DNA of 34,741 nt, taken from the NCBI GenBank assembly GCA_020058145.1, contig JAGVEP010000409.1, positions 1-34,741 of the forward strand, given 5' to 3'. Positions within the stretch are counted from its first letter, which is position 1; each line of letters starts with the position of its first letter. Positions 24,404 through 31,479 of the stretch are shown here, one piece after another. The DNA is from Phycisphaerae bacterium. Its GTDB lineage: Bacteria > Planctomycetota > Phycisphaerae > UBA1845 > Fen-1342. The notes below the pieces were generated by a model. It worked only from the letters and a program-made list of their open reading frames with translations, was not told the origin of the DNA and searched no databases. Made by a program: the position numbers and the translations under genes.

Positions 24404-25377
24404 TCCCCCTCCGCCGGCCGGCCGGCGGGCGCGGGGAAGTTGATCCGCTCCCGTTCGACGACCAGCGGCCGTTTGCGCACCTGAAAATGGATGGCGCTGA
24501 TGTACTCACCGAGCACGCCGAAGAAGAAAAGCTGTATCCCGGCAAAGAAGAAGATCGCGACGATCAAGGTGGGGATGCCCGGCGCGCCGAGTTGGCCGAG
24601 GATCGCGTTCAGGATCAGCGTGGCGAAAGCATACAACAGGCTGAGCACCGCCAGCACGAACCCGGCCAACAGGCACAGCCGCATGGGCACGTTGGTAAAC
24701 GAAATCAGCCCATTCAGGCCCTGGTCAATCAGATGGTACAGGCGGTTCTTGGAGAATCCCCGGCGCCGGGCTTTCCAGGTGTACGGCACACCGACGGCGC
24801 GAAAGCCACAACTCGCGATCATGCCGCGGATGTAAGGATAATAGTCGTCGCAGGCGCGCAGCGCCTCGATGACCACCCGGTCGATGAGCTGAAAATCGCC
24901 GACGTTGAGCGGAATGTGAATACCGGCGCAGTAGTTCACGAGCCGGTAATACAGCCCCCGCACCGTCCGCATCGTCCAGCCTTCCTCGCGATTGGCCCGA
25001 ATGCCATACGCGACTTCGTGGCCGTTCTCCCAGTGGCGCACAAACTCCGGGATGACTTCGGGCGGGTCCTGGAGATCCACGGGCAGCAGCACGACCGCCG
25101 CGTCTCCGCGGGCACTCATCAGGCCGTTGAACGTCGAACAGGACGGGCCGAAGTTACGCGCGTTGACAATCACCCGGACACGCGCGTCGCTGGCGGCCAG
25201 CTCGCGCAGCACGGCGACCGTGCGGTCGCCCGACGCGTTGTCGCAGAAAATGTGCTCGTAGTCGTACTGCGGCAGCCCCGCGAAGACCCGCGCAACCGCG
25301 GCGTGACAGTCGCGCACGTTTTCCTCTTCGTTGTACACCGGGGTGATGACGCTGATGCACTTGGGCGCTGCGTTCAC
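24391..25377 (-). CDS. GT2 family glycosyltransferase with two C-terminal membrane helices (DPM1/GtrB-like)
   Basis: The 328-residue protein starts at a GTG (25377) with GGGGAGAG about 6 nt upstream and overlaps the stop of the preceding gene (GTGA). The GT-A domain has ISVITPVYNEEENV, FCDNASGDRT, and LLPVDLQDPPEVIPEF with the DxD-like LQDPP used by GT2 polyprenyl-phosphate transferases, followed by RRRGFSKNRLYHLI. Two helices (about 238-262 and 273-297) end in LGEYISAIHFQVRKRPLV, the ending of GtrB/ArnC-like enzymes. It probably transfers a sugar to undecaprenyl phosphate at the inner membrane. Its last 13 bp overlap the end of wzt on the opposite strand. Confidence 0.92.
   Translation of the reverse strand: MNAAPKCISVITPVYNEEENVRDCHAAVARVFAGLPQYDYEHIFCDNASGDRTVAVLRELAASDARVRVIVNARNFGPSCSTFNGLMSARGDAAVVLLPVDLQDPPEVIPEFVRHWENGHEVAYGIRANREEGWTMRTVRGLYYRLVNYCAGIHIPLNVGDFQLIDRVVIEALRACDDYYPYIRGMIASCGFRAVGVPYTWKARRRGFSKNRLYHLIDQGLNGLISFTNVPMRLCLLAGFVLAVLSLLYAFATLILNAILGQLGAPGIPTLIVAIFFFAGIQLFFFGVLGEYISAIHFQVRKRPLVVERERINFPAPAGRPAEGDQAG
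24411..24428. terminator. 18-bp perfect palindrome at the convergent wzt/GT2 junction
   Basis: CCGCCGGCCGGCCGGCGG is self-complementary over all 18 bases. It starts 8 bp after the wzt stop and lies inside the last codons of the GT2 gene. It could slow polymerase at the end of wzt. There is no T-tract, and a GC-rich coding origin is equally possible. Confidence 0.3.
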
Positions 25378-26297
25378 GTGGCTCTCCCCTTGAGCGTCAC
25401 GAGCACCAGGTCGAGCAGCGTGCCATCCTGGTCACGCAGGTACGCCTGGCTGCCGATGCGCTCGCGGATTTGATCTGGGGACCCGAAGCGGGCAAATGGC
25501 CCATGCGCCCCCGCCAGTTCGGCGAGAACCTCCGCGACGGCCGAGCCCAACCCGCCGATGATGCTGTGTTCCTCGACCGTGACGACCCCGCCGGTCTCGT
25601 GCGCCGCCGCTGCGACCGCCGCGGTATCGAGCGGCTTGAGCGTCGGCATGCTCACGACCCGGGCTTCGATGCGATGTTGTGTCGCCAGCCGGCCGGCGGT
25701 CTCCATGGTGTACGCCAGCGTCGCGCCCGTCGAGATGAGCGTCACGTCGCGGCCCTCGCGCAGCCGCAGCGCGCGGCCAATCGCGAAATCCGGCGGATTC
25801 TGGTGCACCACGGTCTCGCGTGCCTTGCCGAGCCGCAGATAGCACGGTCCCGGCCAGTTGACGAGCGCGCGGGTCGCCAGCGCCGTCTCGACGGGGTCGC
25901 CCGGGGCCAGGACGGTCATGTTCGGCAGGGCCCGCATGACGGCGAGGTCTTCGAGGCCGTGGTGCGTGTAGCCCTGCGGCCCGTAGGCGAAGCCGCCGCC
26001 GACGGCGACGATTTTGACCGGCAGTTCGTGGTAGCAGACGTCGTTGCGAATCTGCTCCAGGCAGCGGATCGTCGGGAAATTGGCAATGGAATAGGTGAAA
26101 ACGATGTGGCCGCAGCTCGCCACGCCGGCCGCCACGCCGGTGAGGTTCTGCTCGGCGACGCCGACGTTGACGTAGCGGGTGGGAAAACGCGCGAAGAAGC
26201 GTTCGAGCACGGAATACCCGAGGTCTCCGGAGAGCAGCCAGATACGCGGGTCCTGGCTCGCCAGCTCGCAGAGCGTGTTGATGAACGCCGTTCTCAC
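25374..26297 (-). CDS. Transketolase C-terminal (pyrimidine-binding plus C-terminal) subunit
   Basis: The 307-residue protein matches the second half of a two-component transketolase: a pyrimidine-binding domain with VNVGVAEQNLTGVAAG (the Glu that activates thiamine diphosphate is in the AEQN motif), VFTYSIANFP and GYTHHGLEDLAVMRALP, then a C-terminal domain with VTLISTGATL, TLKPLD and EEHSIIGGLG. It starts at a GTG (26297) overlapping the stop of the N-terminal subunit gene (GTGA). The pair moves two-carbon ketol units between sugars. Placement inside a CDP-sugar operon, not next to central carbon genes, suggests a dedicated role in making or modifying the special sugar. Confidence 0.92.
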   Translation of the reverse strand: MRTAFINTLCELASQDPRIWLLSGDLGYSVLERFFARFPTRYVNVGVAEQNLTGVAAGVASCGHIVFTYSIANFPTIRCLEQIRNDVCYHELPVKIVAVGGGFAYGPQGYTHHGLEDLAVMRALPNMTVLAPGDPVETALATRALVNWPGPCYLRLGKARETVVHQNPPDFAIGRALRLREGRDVTLISTGATLAYTMETAGRLATQHRIEARVVSMPTLKPLDTAAVAAAAHETGGVVTVEEHSIIGGLGSAVAEVLAELAGAHGPFARFGSPDQIRERIGSQAYLRDQDGTLLDLVLVTLKGRAT

Positions 26298-27118
26298 GCC
26301 TGTTCCCCCAGTTCCGCCAGCGCCGCCGCCAACTGCTCGTCGTTGGGCGACTGGTAATGCCAGGCCAGTTGATTTTCCATGAAGCTCACGCCTTTGCCCT
26401 TGACCGTGTGCGCGATGACGACCGATGGCCGGCCTGGCTGGAAGGGCACGGCCCCGAGCGCGGCGTGAATCTGGGCATGGTCGTGGCCGTCAAGCTCGCG
26501 GACCGCCCAGCCGAACGCCCGCCACTTGTCCGCCAGGGGTTCCAGGTCGAGCACTTCCTTCACGGTCCCGAAGCTCTGAATCTTGTTGTAGTCGATCACG
26601 GCCACCAGGTTATCCAGGCGGTGATGCGGGGCGAAGAGAACCGCCTCCCAGGTGGAACCCTCGTCACATTCGCCATCGCTGAGCTGGACAAACGCACGAA
26701 ACTCCTGGCCAGCGCGCTTGGCCGCGAGCGCCACGCCACAACCCAGCGAGAGACCATGACCGAGGGAGCCCGTGGAGAAATCCACACCGGGAACATGGCG
26801 GGAAACGTGTCCTGCCAGGAGGCTGCCGTCGTCGCAGTAGCCGTCGAGCCAGGCGTGCGGAAAGAAGCCGCGCTCGGCGAGCACGGCGTACAGGGCGGCG
26901 GCGCCATGCCCCTTGCTCAGGACGAAACGGTCACGGGCCGGCCAGTCCGGGCGCCGGGGCTCGACACGCAGCACGGAGTGGTAGAACACGGCCAGCAGAT
27001 CCGTCATGCTCAGGCAGGTGCCAATGTGCGACGCCTTGGCGTGGTGCACCATGCGCACGGCGCGCGCGCGGATGCGCCGGGCCAGCGGAATCGTCGTGTG
27101 GGTGTTGTCAGTCGCCAC
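26294..27118 (-). CDS. Transketolase N-terminal (thiamine diphosphate-binding) subunit
   Basis: The 274-residue protein carries the diphosphate-binding half: HHAKASHIGTCLSMTDLL, RFVLSKGHGAAALY, GSLGHGLSLGCGVAL, and the thiamine diphosphate/metal motif SDGECDEGSTWEA followed by DYNKIQ. These are the usual motifs of split transketolases. It starts at the GTG at 27118 and overlaps the epimerase gene by 11 bp. The partner subunit follows with a 4-bp overlap, so equal synthesis is expected. First-motif residues differ slightly from housekeeping transketolases (SHIGTCLS where PGGPLS-like sequences are common), which may reflect a different donor or acceptor. Confidence 0.92.
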   Translation of the reverse strand: MATDNTHTTIPLARRIRARAVRMVHHAKASHIGTCLSMTDLLAVFYHSVLRVEPRRPDWPARDRFVLSKGHGAAALYAVLAERGFFPHAWLDGYCDDGSLLAGHVSRHVPGVDFSTGSLGHGLSLGCGVALAAKRAGQEFRAFVQLSDGECDEGSTWEAVLFAPHHRLDNLVAVIDYNKIQSFGTVKEVLDLEPLADKWRAFGWAVRELDGHDHAQIHAALGAVPFQPGRPSVVIAHTVKGKGVSFMENQLAWHYQSPNDEQLAAALAELGEQA

Positions 27119-28070
27119 GTGGTTCTCGGGTCCTGCCCGCGTGCCATTGTCGATACCAGTCTACGGTGCGTCGGAGTCCTTCGTCGAGCGAAGTTTGGGG
27201 CGTCCAAGCTGTTGCCGTGGTCAACTTCGTGATGTCCGCCTCGAGGTGCATCACCTGGTCCGGGCGGTACGGCACCTCGCCGAAACCCAGCTCGGCGACG
27301 GGGTCGACCAGGTCGCGGATGCGCTCGACGATCTCACGGATCGTCGCCGTGCGGCCCGAGCCGAGGTTGAAGATACCGGTGGCCTGCCCTGTCGCGGCCA
27401 CGCGGCAGACGGCCTCCGCCGCGTCCTCGACGTGAACATAATCCCAGCGCTGGCGGCCCGCCGTGAGCGCCGGACGCTCGTGGCGCAGCAGCCGCAAGGT
27501 CAGGTACGGGATCATCCACGACGGGTCATCCATGGGCCCGTAGGCCGAGAAAAGCCGCAGCCAGGCGAACCGGATGTTGGCCGTCGCGCACAAGTGCTGC
27601 GCCAACATGCAGGCGGACAGCTTGGTGATCCCGTAGAGCGTGGTCGGGTGTGTCGGCGTATCCTCGCGGAGCGGGCCTTCATGCGGTCCGTATTCCGCCT
27701 GCGAACCGAGCCCGATCCAATGCCGGACACCGATCCGGTGCGACAAACGGACCAGATTCACCGTCGCCTCGACGTTGTCGATCTGCTGCGGGTCGTTGCG
27801 GAAGGTGTTGGTGACGCCAGTCCAGGCCAGATGGAGAACCGTGTCCGGCGCAAAGGCGGCCACGGCTGACTCGGCGGCGGCGATTTGGCGCAGGTCTCCA
27901 TCGATCCGCTGCACGCGGTGGGCGAGGTCGCGGATGCGCCAAGCGTCGCTCGTCGTGCGGAGGAACGCGGCCACCTGCACCCGCTCATCCGCGAGCAGCC
28001 GCCGCAGCACGTGGGCCCCGATGAAGCCGGTGGCGCCGGTGAGCAGAATTCGCGAGCCAGGTGGAGTCAT
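27108..28070 (-). CDS. NAD(P)-dependent epimerase/reductase of the extended SDR family (nucleotide sugar)
   Basis: This 320-residue extended short-chain dehydrogenase has LLTGATGFIGAHVL (Rossmann TGxxGxxG at 11-18), the active-site Ser region GLGSQAEYGP, the YxxxK pair in LYGITKLSA, and WDYVHVEDAAEAVCR and FNLGSGRTATIREIVE in the sugar-binding half. It most resembles nucleotide-sugar 4-reductases and 4-epimerases, such as the CDP-abequose or CDP-paratose synthases made next to rfbF/rfbG. As the genes ahead of it make CDP-4-keto-6-deoxyglucose, it probably reduces or epimerises C4 of the product. Exact activity cannot be told from sequence. The ATG at 28070 lies 8 bp after the methyltransferase stop. 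Confidence 0.87.
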   Translation of the reverse strand: MTPPGSRILLTGATGFIGAHVLRRLLADERVQVAAFLRTTSDAWRIRDLAHRVQRIDGDLRQIAAAESAVAAFAPDTVLHLAWTGVTNTFRNDPQQIDNVEATVNLVRLSHRIGVRHWIGLGSQAEYGPHEGPLREDTPTHPTTLYGITKLSACMLAQHLCATANIRFAWLRLFSAYGPMDDPSWMIPYLTLRLLRHERPALTAGRQRWDYVHVEDAAEAVCRVAATGQATGIFNLGSGRTATIREIVERIRDLVDPVAELGFGEVPYRPDQVMHLEADITKLTTATAWTPQTSLDEGLRRTVDWYRQWHAGRTREPRGD

Positions 28071-28078
28071 CCGCGGCC

Positions 28079-29326
28079 TCAGAGCAGTTCCAACAAAGAG
28101 ACGAGCTTGCCGCCGCGCTCCCGGAACTTCGCCAAGCTAGCGCAAATCTCCTCGTAGTACCCGAACGAGAACACGACCAACTCGTCGACCGGGTTGTCGA
28201 GGGCGTGTTGTGGCGGCACGACCGGCACGTGCGCCCCGGGTGTGTAAAGGCCGTGAAAGCTGGGATTCTGGTCGCACACATAGGCGAAATCGCCGGGCTG
28301 GGCACACGCCGCCAGGGTCATGACTCCCCGCCCACCCGCACCGTAGCCGGCCAACCGGCAGCCTTTCGCACGCTGCGCCCGCACATGCGCACGCAGCTTC
28401 TCCACACTCGCCCTGACCGCCGCGCCAAATGCCGTGAAAGTCTCCGGCCGGCCGAGCGCACCGGCGTCTAGCGTCGGCAAGGCGCGGGATGCGTACGCGG
28501 ACCCGCGCAGTGTCGCGCTGACGAGCAGGGAATTCGCCCGGCGGCGCTGCTCGGGCAACAACTCCACGTCGAGGACCTCAAAGCCTGCCCGTTGCAGCAA
28601 GGCCTGCATGGTCGCCGCGCAGCAGTAGGTGGTGTGTTCGTGCTCGAACAGGCAGAACTCGCGCCGCTCGACGATCTTCGCGAGGTCGTGTACCTCGAGC
28701 AGCAGCACGCCCCGCCGCGGGTCCAGCACCCGGCGCACCGCGGCCAGAAAGTCCATTGGGTCCGGCAGGTGGTCGAAGGTGTAGCACAGCAGCACCAGTT
28801 GCACCGGCAGACAGTCGGCGGGGATGTCCCGCTCGGCCTGGTGGTCGAACAGGCGCAGCGCCACCGGAATGCCGTTGCGGCGTGCTCCCGCTACCAGCGG
28901 TGCCGACGGTTCGAAACCGAACACTTTGGCGCCCAGCCGCTGGAAAAACGCGAGTTGGGCACCGTCGCCGCTGCCGATCTCGACCACGGAGTCGCCGGGC
29001 CGGAGCTCGAAGTGCCGCCACGCTTCCTCAGCCAGTTCCCGCATGAACCGGCTGACGAAGCCTGACGCCGACGTGGTATAGGTGTATTCGTTGTAGTAAG
29101 CCCCCATGTCCACGTCGTGCAGGGTCTGGCAAACCCCGCAGCCCGCACAGCGGAATATCTTGATCGCGCAGCGGAACTCCTGCCCGAGCCGGGCCTCGGA
29201 GAGGAAGGCGTCGGTGAGCGGCATATCCGGTAACTCGAGGAAAGCGTCGAGTCGGTCCGAGCCGCACACGCGGCAGTTCTCTCGGTAGGTCACATTGTTG
29301 CCCAAATGCCACTCCTGACGGTTCAT
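28079..29326 (-). CDS. Sugar C-methyltransferase-like SAM enzyme with zinc-finger N-terminus
   Basis: This 415-residue protein has the three-part layout of nucleotide-sugar C-methyltransferases such as TylCIII and NovU. It begins with an N-terminal zinc module (CRVCG at 18-22, then FRCAGCGVC with Cys60, Cys63 and Cys66). The central Rossmann SAM domain follows, with VVEIGSGDGAQLAFF and the DHLPDP segment. The C-terminal domain is a second Rossmann-like fold (GYGAGGRGVMTLA, then CDQNPSFHG and PVDELVVFSFGYYEEI). Known members add a methyl group to C3 or C5 of a 4-keto-6-deoxy sugar, which fits the CDP-4-keto-6-deoxyglucose made by the neighbours. Members without C-methyl activity also exist. 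The gene lies 24 bp after the rfbG stop and has no clear ribosome site. Confidence 0.88.
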   Translation of the reverse strand: MNRQEWHLGNNVTYRENCRVCGSDRLDAFLELPDMPLTDAFLSEARLGQEFRCAIKIFRCAGCGVCQTLHDVDMGAYYNEYTYTTSASGFVSRFMRELAEEAWRHFELRPGDSVVEIGSGDGAQLAFFQRLGAKVFGFEPSAPLVAGARRNGIPVALRLFDHQAERDIPADCLPVQLVLLCYTFDHLPDPMDFLAAVRRVLDPRRGVLLLEVHDLAKIVERREFCLFEHEHTTYCCAATMQALLQRAGFEVLDVELLPEQRRRANSLLVSATLRGSAYASRALPTLDAGALGRPETFTAFGAAVRASVEKLRAHVRAQRAKGCRLAGYGAGGRGVMTLAACAQPGDFAYVCDQNPSFHGLYTPGAHVPVVPPQHALDNPVDELVVFSFGYYEEICASLAKFRERGGKLVSLLELL

Positions 29327-29350
29327 GGGAGCATGTGTGCCGAGCCGTAC

Positions 29351-30442
29351 TTATTGGACAACCTCGTACGCCGCAATATCACCCAGGCTGGCCCGCCGCA
29401 TGTCCGGGCGGGCGTCACCGTGGGCCAGGCGATACCACGTCGCGGTTCGGCGGACGGCCTCGGCGACGTTCCACCGCGGCCGCCAGCCCAGCCGGCCAAT
29501 GGCTTTGTCGATGGACAAGCGCAACAGGCCCGCCTCGTGCGGCTGCCGGTGGTCGCTCTTGTCCTCCCACGACCCGCCGCCCCATGCTGAGACGAACAGG
29601 TCGACGAGCTGCCGCACCGGGATGTCATCGCCCGGCAGCGGCCCGAAATTCCAGGCCTCACACCAGACCGGGTCGTCCGACGCCAGCAGCCGCGCCGCCA
29701 GGGTCAAGTAGCCGCTGAGCGGCTCCAGCACGTGCTGCCACGGCCGGACCGCATGCGGATTTCGTACCGGCACCGGTCGCCCGGCGGCGAGCGCCCGAAC
29801 CGCGTCGCACAGGATACGATCCTTGGCCCAATCGCCGCCGCCGATCACGTTGCCCGCGCGGGCCGTCGCCAGTTTCACGCCATGCTCGCCCAGCCGTAGC
29901 GGCGAGAAGAACGAGTGCCGGTACGCAGCGGTCACGATCTCCGCCGCACCTTTGCTCGCACTATATGGATCATGTCCGCCCATTGGGTCGCATTCGCGAT
30001 AGCCCCAGACGTGCTCGCGGTTCTCGTAGCACTTGTCGCTCGTGACGACGACGACCACGCAGGGCTTGCCGCGGGCGCGGATGGCCTCCAGCACGTTCAC
30101 GGTCCCGAGAATGTTGGTCTCAAATGTCTCGCGGGGGCGGTCGTAGCTGTCGCTGACCAGCGCCTGGGCCGCCAGATGAAACACGATGTCGGGATCGGTA
30201 GCTTGCAAGGCCTGTGCGACGCGCGCCGCGTCACGCAGGTCGGCCTCGTGGTGTGCTGCCAACAAGTCCCGCACACCGGAGACGACGAAGTTGCTCGGCT
30301 CGGTCGGCGGCGGGAGCGCATAACCCGTCACGCGCGCCCCCAGCCGGTGCAGCCAGACCGCCAGCCACGAGCCCTTGAAGCCCGTGTGGCCGGTCAGAAA
30401 AACGGAGCGCCCCCGAAAGGCGTCGGCGAAGGCCGCGCTCAT
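29351..30442 (-). CDS. rfbG: CDP-glucose 4,6-dehydratase
   Basis: The 363-residue enzyme (start ATG 30442, overlapping the rfbF stop in ATGA) matches the usual length of about 360. It has FLTGHTGFKGSWL (NAD-binding, TGHTGFKG at 17-24), HLAAQALVSDSYDRP, the catalytic triad region VVTSDKCYEN, the YxxxK pair in DPYSASKGAAE, and ARAGNVIGGGDWAKDRI with the RPWQHVLEPLSGYL stretch distinctive of CDP-glucose dehydratases. It converts CDP-glucose to CDP-4-keto-6-deoxyglucose, the branch point for 3,6-dideoxyhexoses and related sugars. No rfbH-type 3-dehydrase is seen in the window, so 3-deoxygenation is not supported. Confidence 0.96.
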   Translation of the reverse strand: MSAAFADAFRGRSVFLTGHTGFKGSWLAVWLHRLGARVTGYALPPPTEPSNFVVSGVRDLLAAHHEADLRDAARVAQALQATDPDIVFHLAAQALVSDSYDRPRETFETNILGTVNVLEAIRARGKPCVVVVVTSDKCYENREHVWGYRECDPMGGHDPYSASKGAAEIVTAAYRHSFFSPLRLGEHGVKLATARAGNVIGGGDWAKDRILCDAVRALAAGRPVPVRNPHAVRPWQHVLEPLSGYLTLAARLLASDDPVWCEAWNFGPLPGDDIPVRQLVDLFVSAWGGGSWEDKSDHRQPHEAGLLRLSIDKAIGRLGWRPRWNVAEAVRRTATWYRLAHGDARPDMRRASLGDIAAYEVVQ

Positions 30443-31215
30443 GTCCACACCTTCCACGGCGCCTGGCCCGCGTCCCACATGTCGTTGAGGGCCTTGTACT
30501 CGCGGTACGTGTCCATCGCGTAGAAGAACCCGTCGTGACGGTGGGCCATTAACTGCCCCTCGTGCGCCAGCCGTTCCAGCGGGGCCCGCTCCAAGATGCA
30601 ATCATCTCCGACCAGGTAGTCGAACACTTGGCGGCGGAACACAAAGAAGCCGACATTCACCCAATGTTCCAACCGCGGCTTCTCGCGAAACTGCCGCACG
30701 CAGCCGGCGTCGTCCAGGTCCAGGATGCCGTAGCGCGTTTCGGGCCGCACGGTGGTCAGCGTCGCGAGACGGCCATGCCGGTGGTGGAAAGCGACCAATT
30801 CGGCGATGTTGAGGTTCGAAAGCCCGTCGCCGTAGGTCACGAGAAAGTCATCGCCGTCGATGAACGGCTCGATGCGTTTGACGCGGCCCCCGGTCATGGT
30901 CTCAAGCCCGGTATCCACGAGGGTGACGTGGAAGTCCTGCTCGTCGTGCGCCCCGTGGTAGGTCGTCACGTGCTTGTGGCCGAGGTTGATGGTGAAGTCG
31001 TTGTTGAACGCCTCGTAATTGAGGAAGTACTCCTTAATCATGTGGCCGCGGTACCCCAGGCACAGCACGAACTCGCGGTAGCCGTAGTGGGCAAAGAGCT
31101 TCATAATGTGCCAGAGGATCGGCCGTTGGCCGACGTCGACGAGTGGCTTGGGCCGGAACTCGGTTTCCTCGCGGAGCCGGGTACCCAATCCGCCGCACAG
31201 AATCACGACTTTCAT
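30439..31215 (-). CDS. rfbF: Glucose-1-phosphate cytidylyltransferase
   Basis: The 258-residue protein has MKVVILCGGLGTRLREET, with the nucleotidyltransferase signature GGLGTRL and PKPLVDVGQRPILWHIMKLF, then YRGHMIKEYFLNY, NDFTINLG, FLVTYGDGLSN and WVNVGFFVFRRQVFDYL, all close to RfbF/DdhA. It makes CDP-glucose from CTP and glucose-1-phosphate and feeds rfbG, whose start overlaps its stop. It is the first gene of the seven-gene operon. GGAG lies 9-10 nt upstream of the ATG at 31215. A TATGCT at 31293-31298 (minus strand) could be its -10, but no matching -35 is present. Confidence 0.97.
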   Translation of the reverse strand: MKVVILCGGLGTRLREETEFRPKPLVDVGQRPILWHIMKLFAHYGYREFVLCLGYRGHMIKEYFLNYEAFNNDFTINLGHKHVTTYHGAHDEQDFHVTLVDTGLETMTGGRVKRIEPFIDGDDFLVTYGDGLSNLNIAELVAFHHRHGRLATLTTVRPETRYGILDLDDAGCVRQFREKPRLEHWVNVGFFVFRRQVFDYLVGDDCILERAPLERLAHEGQLMAHRHDGFFYAMDTYREYKALNDMWDAGQAPWKVWT

Positions 31216-31409
31216 GCGTGTGTTCTCCGGCCGCGAGACGCCGAGCGCAGCGCCTGGTGATCCAGGTCCCGGGCACTCGCCATGACTCGCGGAGCATACT
31301 CGAAAGCCGACCTCGGCAGTAGCGCCGCTTCAGGCCCGCAGCGCACGCGCGGTCCGCGCAGCTTCGGACGAGATGAAATGAGCGAGCAAGACCACGGTTC
31401 CAAATCACC

Positions 31410-31479
31410 GGGTGGCCTGGGCGTCCCGCCCCGGGTGGCATGGGCGTCCCGCCCGTGAACACGACGGGCAAGATGCCCG
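31410..31479 (+). repeat. 23-bp direct repeat plus hairpin arms (family D), overlapping the VKOR-DsbA gene start
   Basis: Two 23-bp copies (31410-31432 and 31433-31455, one mismatch inside plus the last base) each hold the stem GGGCG-TCC-CGCCC. They are followed by CGGGCA-AGA-TGCCCG (31465-31479). The sequence type, in which the unit reads HGRDAHAT or TGKMP in translation, is one I know from planctomycete intergenic regions. The candidate ATGs at 31440 and 31473 both lie inside it. Confidence 0.85.

Noticed and set aside
29106..31260. rfbH-type 3-dehydrase or other dideoxy-sugar gene in the operon
   Set aside because: No PLP or iron-sulfur dehydrase motif was found among the seven genes.
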